Under the pieces are notes generated by a model. It saw nothing but the letters and a program-made list of their open reading frames with translations, did no database searches and was not told where the DNA came from. Positions 36,202 to 44,726 of a stretch of DNA of 64,000 bases are shown one piece after another. Positions within the stretch are counted from its first letter, which is position 1. Each line of letters starts with the position of its first letter. The position numbers and the translations under genes are program-made. The DNA is from Actinopolyspora biskrensis (GTDB lineage Bacteria; Actinomycetota; Actinomycetes; Mycobacteriales; Pseudonocardiaceae): contig NZ_JACBYW010000001.1 of the NCBI RefSeq assembly GCF_013408175.1, positions 434,001 to 498,000 of the forward strand, given 5' to 3'.

Positions 36202-37845
36202 TTGGTTACCTCCAGGGTGAACCCGGAAAACCGGGAGCGTCCCGGCGCGTGGAAGCGTTTGTCCCGGTTCGGCGGAGACCGGGGGCGGTACGCGATGCTC
36301 GCGCGTTCGTTGCTGGCCGCCTCGGCGGGCGGGCTGCTGTACTGGGCGAGCCCCCCGCGCGACCTGTGGTGGCTGGCGCCGGTGGCTCTGGCGGTGTTCA
36401 CCCTCGTCGTGCGTGGACGGCGCGGACGGGCCGGTTTCGGATACGGTTTCGTGCTCGGCCTGGCCTACATGCTGCCGCTGCTCGGGTGGCTGCTGGACTT
36501 CCTGGGCGGCCAGTTCGGTCCGTGGCCCTGGCTGGGCGTGGGGCTGGTGGAGGCGCTCTTCCTCGGACTCGCCGGGGCGGGAATGGCGCGCGCCGGAAGG
36601 CTGCCGCTGGCGCCGGTGTGGCAATCGGCCGTCTTCGTCGCGGCGGAGCTGCTGCGTTCCGCGCTGCCGTTCGGGGGCTTTCCCTGGGGACGGCTGGCAT
36701 TCACCCAGACCGGCGGGGCGCTGTTGCCGTTGGCCTCGATCGGGGGGACGGCTCTGGTCGGGTTCGGCGTGGCACTGACCGGCACGGCACTGGCAGAGCT
36801 GGTGCGCGGGCTGACGCGCCTGGTGCGCGCCGGGCGGAACTCCGCCGGTGGAGCGGAGCGCGCGGGACCGCTGCGCGGGCTGGCCGTCCCCGTCGCGGGG
36901 ACCCTGCTGCCGGTGGTGCTGGGGCTGGCGGTCACTCCCACGCTGGGAACGGCGGCCGAATCGGGTACGGCCCGGGTGGCGGTCGTACAGGGCAACGCCC
37001 CCAACGTCGGCCTGGACCTGCTCTATCGGGACCGGCAGTTGTACGCCAACCACGTCCGGGCCGCGCGCGAGCTCGTCGCCGACGTGGAGGCCGGAAGGGT
37101 CGCACGCCCGGATTTCGTGGTGTTGCCGGAGCAGGTCGGCTCGTGGGGGGCCGAGCGGCGGGACCCGGCACTGCGCGACGTCGTGGAAAGGCTGGGCGTC
37201 CCCGTGATCGTCGGTGGCCTCGCCACGGACTCGGCCGGCAGGCTCAGCAACCGCATCGTGCGTTGGGGGCCTGGTGAAGGAGCGAGCGAGGAGTACGTCA
37301 AGCAGCATCTGGTTCCCTTCGCCGAGAAGATCCCCCTGCGCTCGGTGGCCGGAGCGGTGAGCCCCTTCGTGCGGCGCTTCGATCGGGACATGGTCGCCGG
37401 GGACGATCCGGGCGTGCTGAGCGCGGGGCCCGCGCGGCTCGGTGTCGGGATCTGCTACGACGTCGCCTACGACGACGTCTTCCGCGGGGCGGCGCGGTCC
37501 GGGGCCAACCTGTTCGCGGTGCCGACCAACAACGCCTGGTACGGGCGTTCGGAGATGAGTTACCAGCAGCTGGCGATGTCGCGACTGCGTGCCGTCGAGC
37601 ACGGGCGTTCGATGCTCGTCGCAGCCACGAGCGGGGTCAGCGCGGTGGTGCGGCCGGACGGGAGCGTGGCGCGGCGGACGGATCTGTTCACGGCGGACAC
37701 GATCGTCGACGAGGTCCCCCTGCGTTCCTCGACGACCCCGGCCACGAGCATCGGGGAGTACGTCACGTGGGCAGTCGCCGCTCTGGGGGTGCTCGCGATG
37801 GTGCTGAGCACGCTGCGCGGACGCCGTGCGAGACGAGGCGGGTGA
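36202..37845 (+). CDS. lnt: Apolipoprotein N-acyltransferase
   Basis: Lnt adds the third acyl chain to bacterial lipoproteins at the outer face of the membrane. The 547-residue protein has about six to eight membrane helices in the first 260 residues. A nitrilase-like domain follows with the catalytic triad Glu310 (VVLPEQVGSWG), Lys367 (EYVKQHLVPF) and Cys418 (VGICYDVAYDD). A last membrane helix sits near the C-terminus. The start is unclear: the TTG at 36202 has AAGG ahead, and the GTG at 36217 would lose five residues. ppm1 follows after 91 bases; in mycobacteria these two are one fused gene. Confidence 0.92.
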   Translation: MVTSRVNPENRERPGAWKRLSRFGGDRGRYAMLARSLLAASAGGLLYWASPPRDLWWLAPVALAVFTLVVRGRRGRAGFGYGFVLGLAYMLPLLGWLLDFLGGQFGPWPWLGVGLVEALFLGLAGAGMARAGRLPLAPVWQSAVFVAAELLRSALPFGGFPWGRLAFTQTGGALLPLASIGGTALVGFGVALTGTALAELVRGLTRLVRAGRNSAGGAERAGPLRGLAVPVAGTLLPVVLGLAVTPTLGTAAESGTARVAVVQGNAPNVGLDLLYRDRQLYANHVRAARELVADVEAGRVARPDFVVLPEQVGSWGAERRDPALRDVVERLGVPVIVGGLATDSAGRLSNRIVRWGPGEGASEEYVKQHLVPFAEKIPLRSVAGAVSPFVRRFDRDMVAGDDPGVLSAGPARLGVGICYDVAYDDVFRGAARSGANLFAVPTNNAWYGRSEMSYQQLAMSRLRAVEHGRSMLVAATSGVSAVVRPDGSVARRTDLFTADTIVDEVPLRSSTTPATSIGEYVTWAVAALGVLAMVLSTLRGRRARRGG

Positions 37846-37936
37846 ATCCCCACGTTGGCGATCGTGAACGAAGGGCGCGCGTCCGGGAGCGGCAACAGCG
37901 GCGCCGGAGCGGCGGTGAGCAGGCGAGGAGACAGGG

Positions 37937-38728
37937 ATGGCTGAGCCGCGGGAACCGATGGTTTCCGGAGAGCACCCGCGCACGTTGGTGGTTGTTCCGA
38001 CCTTCAACGAACGGGACAACCTGCGACCGATCGTAGGTCGTCTCAACGATGCCGTGCCCTACGTGCACGTGCTGATCGTCGACGACAACAGCCCGGACGG
38101 AACCGGTGAGCTCGCCGAGGAGCTCGCCGCCGACGAGCGGGTGCACGTACTGCACCGCACCGTGAAGGCGGGGTTGGGCGCTGCCTACGTCGCGGGATTC
38201 GACTGGGCCCTGGAACGGGGCTACCAGGTGATCGTGGAAATGGACGCGGACGGTTCGCACGCCCCGGAGCAGCTGCCCGCGTTGCTGGAGGCGCTGCGCT
38301 CCCGGGGGGCGGGCGCGGTGCTCGGATCCCGTTACGTCGCGGGCGGCAGCGTGGTGAACTGGCCGTGGTACCGCTCGTTGCTCTCCCGCGGGGGCAACAT
38401 CTACTCCAAGTGGGCGCTCGGAGTGCCGATCAACGATCTGACGGGTGGGTTCCGGGTGTATCGCAGCGAGGTGTTACGCAGCGTGAACACCCACGCGGTG
38501 GCCTCGCAGGGTTACTGCTTCCAGGTGGACTTGGCCATGCGTGCCGTGGAGGCGGGCAGCTCGATCGTCGAAGTCCCGATCACGTTCGTGGAACGGGAGA
38601 GCGGCGAGTCCAAGATGAGCGGCTCCATAGTCCGGGAGGCGCTGCTGCGGGTCACCAAGTGGGGGGTGCGCAGAAGGGTGAACTCACTTCGTGCCCGGAT
38701 GCGTTCCCTCGCCCGTGGGCGTGGCTGA
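37937..38728 (+). CDS. ppm1: Polyprenol monophosphomannose synthase
   Basis: It moves mannose from GDP-mannose to polyprenol phosphate, making the donor for mannosylation of glycolipids and secreted proteins outside the membrane. The 263-residue GT2 enzyme has the motifs VVVPTFNERDNL, LIVDDNSPDGTG, the DXD in VIVEMDADGSHAPEQ, and LTGGFRVYRSEVL. No membrane helix is seen, so it relies on the adjacent Lnt or on membrane association. The ATG is at 37937. It is convergent with rbpA. Confidence 0.94.
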   Translation: MAEPREPMVSGEHPRTLVVVPTFNERDNLRPIVGRLNDAVPYVHVLIVDDNSPDGTGELAEELAADERVHVLHRTVKAGLGAAYVAGFDWALERGYQVIVEMDADGSHAPEQLPALLEALRSRGAGAVLGSRYVAGGSVVNWPWYRSLLSRGGNIYSKWALGVPINDLTGGFRVYRSEVLRSVNTHAVASQGYCFQVDLAMRAVEAGSSIVEVPITFVERESGESKMSGSIVREALLRVTKWGVRRRVNSLRARMRSLARGRG

Positions 38729-38744
38729 GGGGCCGGTGAACGTT

Positions 38745-38782
38745 TCGGGCGCCCGACTCGCGGAGGGAGTCCGGGCGCCCGA
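38745..38782. terminator. Bidirectional hairpin between ppm1 and rbpA
   Basis: TCGGGCGCCCGACTC (38745-38759) pairs with GAGTCCGGGCGCCCGA (38767-38782) with one bulged base. It lies in the 68-base gap between the two convergent genes and can serve both. Confidence 0.75.
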
Positions 38783-38796
38783 GTGCGTGCGAGCTG

Positions 38797-39153
38797 TCAG
38801 TTCGAGCTGTCGCCGGACCGGCTGCGGCGGGAACGCAGCTCCTCCAGCCGCTCGTTGAGCAGCTCTTCGAGCTCGGGAACGCTGCGGCGTTCCAGCAGCA
38901 TGTCCCAGTGGGTGCGCGGCGGTTTGGCTTTCTTCTGCTCCGGCTGGCTGCCGTCGATGATTTTCGACTCGGTGCCGTGCAGACGGCATTCCCAGGTCGA
39001 CGGGACCTCGGCGTCGTCGGAGAAGGGCACCTCGAACTCGTGGTCCTTGGAGCAGGCATAGCGCACCGTCCGGCGCGGTGCGAGGTCGTGGTTACGGTCC
39101 GTCTCGTAGCTAACCGCTCCGAGCCGGCTGCCACGCAGAACGCGGTCGGCCAT
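38797..39153 (-). CDS. rbpA: RNA polymerase-binding protein RbpA
   Basis: RbpA binds the housekeeping sigma factor and the core polymerase and helps open promoters; it also lowers rifampicin sensitivity. The 118-residue protein begins MADRVLRGSRLGAVSYETDRNH. The core domain holds the partial zinc-binding region YACSKDHEFEVPF and WECRLHGTESK. The basic linker KKAKPPRTHWDMLLERRS and the sigma-interacting helix SVPELEELLNERLEELR follow. The ATG at 39151-39153 follows AAAGGAA. Its place next to ppm1 matches the mycobacterial locus. Confidence 0.96.
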   Translation of the reverse strand: MADRVLRGSRLGAVSYETDRNHDLAPRRTVRYACSKDHEFEVPFSDDAEVPSTWECRLHGTESKIIDGSQPEQKKAKPPRTHWDMLLERRSVPELEELLNERLEELRSRRSRSGDSSN

Positions 39154-39758
39154 GACGGTTCCTTTCGCTTCGGCCCGGGTTTTCCGGGCGGCTTTGCTCA
39201 CCGAGTGCAACGACGGGGGACGCGTCGTCTGTTCCCGGTTCGGGGCTTCTGGTTGCCGTCGGTGACGGCATTCACTCGTCAACAGCGTTGACTTACCCGT
39301 GAGATGCACAGGCGGAACGTTCGTGACGCGTTCTCACTCTTGTAACCCACAGGTGCGTCCGAACGGGTGATAGTGCCAGAGCACCCGTCACCGAGGCCAA
39401 ATACATATGTGGCCACACGTGTGAATGGGACCGATATCACGTCCTCCGTCGTAGTGGCGAACGAGTCTGACTTCACTCTTCGTGTTCATGCCGGTTTCCA
39501 CTTCGGTGGTAACGGAAGGTACTGGAATATGCCACAGCACGGCTTACCGGGGGCCAGTGTCACCGACATGGAGCAGTCACCGGCTCCGCGACGTACGGAG
39601 CAAACTCGAGAACACCGTTCCGAGTGAGCAGTACAGGTTCCCACGGCGGTGGGGCCGGGGCGAACCCGGCGTTGCCCACTCAGACCCGTCAACGTCGCTG
39701 CACCGCGCCGACATTCCCGCCGACCGGGGCCGAGCGGGATCCGAGCCGGTGCTCGCAC
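39154..39758. other. Intergenic region of 605 bases upstream of rbpA
   Basis: This gap lies between rbpA and the transporter gene, whose ends read away to the left and into it from the right. It is less GC-rich than its neighbours around 39360-39550. A perfect 15-base palindrome, GTCAAC-AGC-GTTGAC at 39278-39292, lies about 125 bases ahead of the rbpA start and may be an operator. Short frames are open, for example 39367-39627, but none has a ribosome binding site or known family. No RNA gene is recognised. Confidence 0.45.
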
Positions 39759-41159
39759 TCACAGCACTTCGGGGGGCTCGTTGCCCGCCTGGCGGATCGC
39801 ACGGCCCACCGGGATCGGAGAGACCAGCGCCAGACCGAGGACGAAAAAACCGATCAGGGAGATGATCGCCAGCCGGAAGGACCCCGTGGCCTGCCCCACG
39901 GCCGCGAAGACGAGCGGGCCGAGCCACGAGGTCGACCGCTCGCCCACCTGGTACAGGGAGAAGTACTCGGCCTCCTTGCCGCGCGGGATCATCTGACTGA
40001 ACAGGGATCTGGACAGCGCGTTGGTGCCTCCGAGGACCAGACCGATCCCCGCCGCGACTCCGTAGAACTGCCCTGGCTCGCCCTCGCGGGTGAAAAAGGC
40101 CGCGATCAACACCACCACCCAGATCGACAGGCTGATCATGATCGTTCTCTTGGCGCCGATCCCGGCCGCCACCCGGCCGTGCAGCACGCCGCCGAGAAAG
40201 GCGATGAACTGGACGACCAGGATCGTCGTGATCAGCACGTCCTGACTCAGCCCCAGCTCGATGCTGCCGTACTGGGCCGAGACCTTGAACACCGTACTGA
40301 TCCCGTCGGTGAAGATCATGTAAGCACCGAGAAAGGCCAGGGTGAGCGGTAACCGCCGCGCCTGGCGCAGGGTCGCCGCCAGTTGGCGGAACCCGGAGCC
40401 CAGCGTCGCGCGCCCCGTCGCTCCGGAGGCGGGAGCGCGATCACGCAGTTTCGCCAGCGGTAGCAGCGTGAAAACCGCCCACCACAGCCCGCAGGAGACG
40501 AACACCAACCGAACCGCAGTCTCCTGGCCGATGCCCAGCGTCTCGTGCCCGGTGTAGAGCACGAGGTGGCCGGCCAGGGCGACTCCGCCGCCCAGGTAGC
40601 CGAAGGCCCAGCCACGCGCGGACAGGGCGTCCCGCTCGTCGGCGGTGGCGATCTCCGGCAGCAGTGAGTAGTACACCACCACCGAAGCGCCGAAACAGAC
40701 ATTGGCCAGCACGAACAGTCCCGCACCGAGGCGCCAGCTCTGCCCGCTCGTCAGCGCGAGCAGAGCGGTGGCCGTCGCGCCGCCGAACGCGAAGACCGCG
40801 AGCATCCTCCGCTTGTTGCCCGTGCGGTCGACGAGGGCCCCGGTCAACGGCAGCACCAGCACCTGGATCACGGCGGCCAGCGACAGCAGGTACCCCCAGA
40901 GCGAACCGGCCGGAAAGCTCCAGCCGAGGAACTCGACGGCGCAGCGCCGGAGGGCGTCGCCCCCGGGGCACGCGTCGGCCCCGTTGCGGGCCTCGGCGGC
41001 CTCGGCGGCCTCGGCGGCCACATCGGTCAGGTACAGCGACAGGAACACCGTGGTGATCGATGTGGGAAACACCGAGTTGGCCCAGTCGTACCAACACCAA
41101 CCGAGGTGCTCGCTGCGCCGAGCTGTTTCGGGTGCGGCTTCCGCACGGTTGGCAGTCAT
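39759..41159 (-). CDS. MFS transporter, UMF1-type
   Basis: A 466-residue membrane protein with about twelve helices. The opening GWCWYDWANSVFPTSITTVFLSLYL is typical of the UMF1 (unknown major facilitator) family, related to fungal Atg22 vacuole effluxers of amino acids. Further helices include YLLSLAAVIQVLVLPLTGALVDR and FGYLGGGVALAGHLVLYTG. A loop after the first helix carries an Ala/Glu repeat (AAEAAEAAEA) coded by a 9-base repeat. The substrate is unknown. The ATG is at 41157-41159. Confidence 0.88.
   Translation of the reverse strand: MTANRAEAAPETARRSEHLGWCWYDWANSVFPTSITTVFLSLYLTDVAAEAAEAAEARNGADACPGGDALRRCAVEFLGWSFPAGSLWGYLLSLAAVIQVLVLPLTGALVDRTGNKRRMLAVFAFGGATATALLALTSGQSWRLGAGLFVLANVCFGASVVVYYSLLPEIATADERDALSARGWAFGYLGGGVALAGHLVLYTGHETLGIGQETAVRLVFVSCGLWWAVFTLLPLAKLRDRAPASGATGRATLGSGFRQLAATLRQARRLPLTLAFLGAYMIFTDGISTVFKVSAQYGSIELGLSQDVLITTILVVQFIAFLGGVLHGRVAAGIGAKRTIMISLSIWVVVLIAAFFTREGEPGQFYGVAAGIGLVLGGTNALSRSLFSQMIPRGKEAEYFSLYQVGERSTSWLGPLVFAAVGQATGSFRLAIISLIGFFVLGLALVSPIPVGRAIRQAGNEPPEVL
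40991..41019. repeat. 9-base tandem repeat inside the UMF1-type transporter gene
   Basis: CCTCGGCGG occurs three times in a row followed by two more bases of the unit. On the coding strand it gives Ala-Ala-Glu repeats in the first outside loop. Because the unit is a multiple of three, copy changes would not break the frame. Confidence 0.85.
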
Positions 41160-41326
41160 GCGCTCCCGTCCTGGTGTGAGCGGCTGTGTCGATTACGCCG
41201 AGCACCTTTCTCGGCCACCGCTGGACGGAGCAATGCGTAGTTTCACTCAAAACCGCTCCCCCGCGCGGTGCGACGGGGCTCCGCTCCGGGGAGGCGGACG
41301 GGGGAACCGGTCCCGCGTGCGAGCAC

Positions 41327-42196
41327 TCAGCGATCCGCGTTCCCGCCCGTGGGAACCGGGGGGCCGGCGTGGGAGGTCGCACGCTCGTGCCACTGTCCTC
41401 TGGTGCGCAGCAGTTCGCGCAACACGTCCGGGCGGTCCGTCAGCAAACCGTCCACACCGAGGTCCAGCAGTTCCGCCATCTCCGCGGAGTCGTCCACCGT
41501 CCACACGTGCACTTCGGCGCCCCAGCGGTGCGCCAGTTCCACGAACCGGGGAGTGACCACGGGAAGGCCACTGTGCGTGCGGGGAACCTGAGCGGCCGCA
41601 CCACTTACCAGAACGGACCGCGCGAGGGCCGTCACGGGACGCGCGGCCGGGTGCGAGCCCGCCCACACGCAGGCCACCGATTCCGGCCCCATCGAGGTCA
41701 ACAGCCTGAACTCCCCGTTGCGCCGCAACATCCTCAGACGTCTGTCGTCGAAACCGGCCAGACAGACCCGGTGCCACGCGTTGTGCCGGCGGACCGCGCG
41801 CAGTGTCGGCACCACGGCCGAATCGGCCTTGACGTCGACGTTGATCAGCGCCTGTGGCAGTTCCTCGAGGAGCTGGTCCAGCGAGCACACCGGCTCTCGT
41901 CCGGCGATCAGCGCGGAACGAACCCGCGACCAGCGCTGTTCGCTTATGCTCCCCGCGCTGTCGGTGGTTCGTCCGAGGTCCGCGTCGTGGTGCACCACGG
42001 CGTGTTCATCCGAAGTGGAGTGAACATCGGTTTCCAGGTACCGGTATCCCTCCGCGCAAGCGCGCCGGAAGGCGCTGAGGGAGTTCTCCATGCCCGCGAG
42101 GTCGTCGATGTGCCAACCCCTGTGGGCGAAAGCACGTGGATGCGGGCCCCGCAGAAAGGGGTGGTTCCGGGACAGCGGTGGGAAGGAGCCGAACAC
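41327..42196 (-). CDS. Glycerophosphodiester phosphodiesterase
   Basis: It hydrolyses glycerophosphodiesters to glycerol 3-phosphate and an alcohol. The 289-residue protein has the GDPD catalytic site RAFAHRGWHIDDLAGMENS, with the His-Arg pair and Glu of EN. The metal/acid part ETDVHSTSDEHAVVHHDADL follows, and later LINVDVK and VWTVDDSAEMAELLDLGVDG. The start is not certain. The frame is open to 42433, but family sequence begins near PHPRAFAHRG. I chose the GTG at 42194-42196, with GGAG close ahead. There is no signal peptide in this version. Confidence 0.88.
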   Translation of the reverse strand: MFGSFPPLSRNHPFLRGPHPRAFAHRGWHIDDLAGMENSLSAFRRACAEGYRYLETDVHSTSDEHAVVHHDADLGRTTDSAGSISEQRWSRVRSALIAGREPVCSLDQLLEELPQALINVDVKADSAVVPTLRAVRRHNAWHRVCLAGFDDRRLRMLRRNGEFRLLTSMGPESVACVWAGSHPAARPVTALARSVLVSGAAAQVPRTHSGLPVVTPRFVELAHRWGAEVHVWTVDDSAEMAELLDLGVDGLLTDRPDVLRELLRTRGQWHERATSHAGPPVPTGGNADR

Positions 42197-42398
42197 CGCT
42201 CCAATGTCTCGCGTGGAACGCGTGTGCGGGCACGGGGGTGGGAACCGGAGCGCCCCGGCCTCCGCGGCGGCGAAGCCCCTATCGTCCGGTGGCCGGGAGC
42301 GGAATCGGGCCGGTTCGTGCGCGGAATCCGAACGACACGGGGATTTTTTCGGCGTGGCTGCCCGCAAATGAGCCTGTTTCGGACTAGCGTGGTGCAGC

Positions 42399-42761
42399 GT
42401 GGAGACAACGTCAGACCTCGAATCGCTCGGCACCCGCGGCCGGACACCTCGGCACTGCTCGTGGTGCGGTCGTCGGATACCGGGAGCGGGCAGCGTCGGA
42501 CGCCCGCGGATGTACTGCGCGCAGTCCTGCAGGCAGCGGGCCTACGAGCGTCGGGCCGCGGTTCAGCGCGGTGGACTTCCCGAGGACGCGGTCGTGCTGT
42601 CGGCGGAGGAGCTGGACGATCTGCAGGATCGACTCTTTCAGCTGCGGTGCGCGGCCGAGGACATTGCCACCGCGGCGCGGGAAGGGGCCCAGCAGCACGA
42701 GGTGCACGGGTTGGCCCAGCAGCTGCTCGACAGCGCGCGTGATCTGGAACGTATCCGTTGA
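42399..42761 (+). CDS. Small zinc-ribbon protein with a helical C-terminus
   Basis: Not assigned to a known function. The 120-residue product has four cysteines in the pattern HCSWCGRR and MYCAQSCRQRAYERR, which suits a zinc-binding ribbon like that in several actinobacterial DNA-associated proteins. The second half is an acidic and Ala/Gln-rich helix (LDDLQDRLFQLRCAAEDIATAA), probably coiled coil. The GTG at 42399 begins METTSDLESLG. It stands between divergent and parallel neighbours with no operon partner. Confidence 0.7.
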   Translation: METTSDLESLGTRGRTPRHCSWCGRRIPGAGSVGRPRMYCAQSCRQRAYERRAAVQRGGLPEDAVVLSAEELDDLQDRLFQLRCAAEDIATAAREGAQQHEVHGLAQQLLDSARDLERIR

Positions 42762-42924
42762 TCCCCTGGAAGGTCCTGAACCTGCACCCGAGTGGAGTAT
42801 TGTTGTGATTCACGAGACAAGCCAGGATAATACGCCGAATTTACCCCCGAAAGAGTGATCAACGTGCTGCCCGCGCGGGCAGGAGACGTCCGGTCGCTCC
42901 AGGTCCGGCCAGAAAGTTACGAAG

Positions 42925-43587
42925 TTGCCTCCAAACTCAGCGGTTTACGGCCTGCGCCGCGCCGAGCTACGTACTCCCGATCCCGACGCGACCACCCACT
43001 TCTACCGGAAGTTGCTGGACTGGACGGTTCTGCGCTCCGAGGAAGGACTCGACTGCTGGGTCGGCGAACGCAGATGTGCCAGAGTTCGCCCCGGCCACTC
43101 TTCGCACCTCCCGCAGTGGCACCTCGTCTTCGCCGGGGCCCCCGAGAACGGTGAACTCACCGGCCCGGAGGACACGTTCGCCAGCATGGTCAAAGGCCGT
43201 GCGCAGCACGGCCCCTGGGCGCCCCGGCCCCGTCGCGGTGAACCGTGCTGGATAGAACTGCACACGGCACTGGCCGAATCGGCGGATCGGTTCTGGAGCG
43301 AGTCACTGACCTGGTCGGTGCGCGAGGACGACCCGAAAGCCACTTACACGGTGCGGGACTCGGCGATCGCCGCGCGGACGGTTCCCCGCGAGTCCGACGG
43401 CAACGTCGGGTGGTTGTGCTACTTCAACGTCGGAGAGCTCGACGGGGCCGCGGAACGGGTGAACGACCTCGGGGGGTCGGTGCTGGAGCGCAACCGACAC
43501 GACGTACTGGGGGAGACACTGCTGATCGCCGATTTCGACGGAGTCGTCTCGGCGTTGGTCGCGGAGCCAAGCCGCTGGGGCGGGTGA
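42925..43587 (+). CDS. VOC-family (glyoxalase-like) protein with two modules
   Basis: The 220-residue product has two beta-alpha-beta-beta-beta modules of the vicinal-oxygen-chelate fold. The first is AELRTPDPDATTHFYRKLLDW, the second CWIELHTALAESADRFWSESL, followed by VGWLCYFNVGELDGAAERVNDLGG. Such proteins include dioxygenases, glyoxalases and antibiotic-binding proteins; the acid and His metal ligands are only partly present, so the activity is unsure. The start is weak: the TTG at 42925 begins the family sequence, but no good ribosome binding site is seen. Confidence 0.8.
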   Translation: MPPNSAVYGLRRAELRTPDPDATTHFYRKLLDWTVLRSEEGLDCWVGERRCARVRPGHSSHLPQWHLVFAGAPENGELTGPEDTFASMVKGRAQHGPWAPRPRRGEPCWIELHTALAESADRFWSESLTWSVREDDPKATYTVRDSAIAARTVPRESDGNVGWLCYFNVGELDGAAERVNDLGGSVLERNRHDVLGETLLIADFDGVVSALVAEPSRWGG

Positions 43588-43594
43588 ACGCCCC

Positions 43595-44605
43595 TCACTC
43601 GGTGCGTTCGCGTGAGCTGAGCTCCCCCAGTACCCGGTGCGTGCGGTTGGCCCGTACCGAAAGGCGCTGTTCACGAGCGGTGACGTCGATGTAGGACTGA
43701 CTGGAGTTGATCGAAGCGTGTCCGAGAAGCTTCGCTATCTCGGTCGCGTTGGCACCGTCCTCGGCGAGTCGGGTGGCGAAGGTGTGCCGCAACGCGTGCA
43801 CCATCGCGCCACGCCGGACGCGGTCGGAAACCCCGGCGGCACGCAGGGACTGCTGCACCAGGTACTGCAACCCGCCCCGCCGCAGTGCCTCGCCGCGGTG
43901 GTTGACGAACAGGGGCTCGGCTCCGGGGAGACGTTGTCCGAACCGCTGACCCCTGGTCTCCAGGTAGTCGTCGAGCACCTTCTCGAGCGATTCGTCCACC
44001 GGTATCGACCTGTTGGTGCCGCCTTTGCCGCGCACGTGCAACCTGCGTTCACCGCGCCGTCCGGCCAGATCGGACACGGTCAGATCGAGCAGTTCCGCCG
44101 AGCGCAGCCCCGTGCACAGCAGTGTGGCCAGCACGGCCAGATCCCGTTCCGGCCACGGGTCGCGGGCCTTGCGCGCTCCCTGGGCGATCAGCCGCAGCAG
44201 CCGTTCGGGGGTTTCCTCGCCGTCCAGCGGCTTCGGGGTGGTGTCCTTGGTGCGGGGCTTGGGGACCACCGGCATCGGATTGCCCGAGGTGGCACCCTCG
44301 ATCACGAGGAAGCGGAAGAAGCCGTTCCAGCTCGACCAGGCGCGGGTGACCGAGGAGGCCGAACGGGTGGCCGCGTGGCGGGCGAAGGCCGAGCGCAGTG
44401 ACTGCGCCGTCACCCCGGACAGGGGTAGTTCGGCCGTGTCGTGACCGGTGACCTCGGCAAGCTCGCCCGCGATCGAGTCCAGGTCGCGGCGGTAGGAGCG
44501 CAGCGAGTTCTCGGCCAGTTTCCTGGCTTGCAGGTGCTCCAGATAGGTCGCTATCCAGTGGGGCAGTGTCCGCTCGCCCTCGGCGGTTTCGGTGTCCGCG
44601 CGCAT
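43595..44605 (-). CDS. XerC/XerD-like tyrosine recombinase
   Basis: A 336-residue site-specific recombinase close to the XerC/XerD proteins that resolve chromosome dimers. The N-terminal SAM-like core-binding domain covers about 1-110. The catalytic residues are all present: Arg168 (CTGLRSAELL), Lys194 (VRGKGGTNR), His270 and Arg273 (HALRHTFATRL), His296 (LLGHASINSSQSY) and Tyr305. The start is the ATG at 44603-44605 behind GGGAGG; 16 upstream codons are also open. It lies about 1.6 kb before the tRNA-Leu gene and is not obviously part of the mobile element. XerC and XerD cannot be told apart from this alone. Confidence 0.88.
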   Translation of the reverse strand: MRADTETAEGERTLPHWIATYLEHLQARKLAENSLRSYRRDLDSIAGELAEVTGHDTAELPLSGVTAQSLRSAFARHAATRSASSVTRAWSSWNGFFRFLVIEGATSGNPMPVVPKPRTKDTTPKPLDGEETPERLLRLIAQGARKARDPWPERDLAVLATLLCTGLRSAELLDLTVSDLAGRRGERRLHVRGKGGTNRSIPVDESLEKVLDDYLETRGQRFGQRLPGAEPLFVNHRGEALRRGGLQYLVQQSLRAAGVSDRVRRGAMVHALRHTFATRLAEDGANATEIAKLLGHASINSSQSYIDVTAREQRLSVRANRTHRVLGELSSRERTE

Positions 44606-44726
44606 CCGGGACCACCTCCCAGAAGTAGGGGACTCGTTCCACGAGTCGATCACACTTGGGCTGCCGGTGCCGGAACGGCACGGCGCCGCGGGGAGCGGCG
44701 CCGTGCGACCGGTCCGTACCGCCGAT

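Noticed and set aside
39367-39627. Possible 86-residue gene in the gap upstream of rbpA
   Set aside because: No ribosome binding site and no recognised family; kept only as part of the intergenic description.
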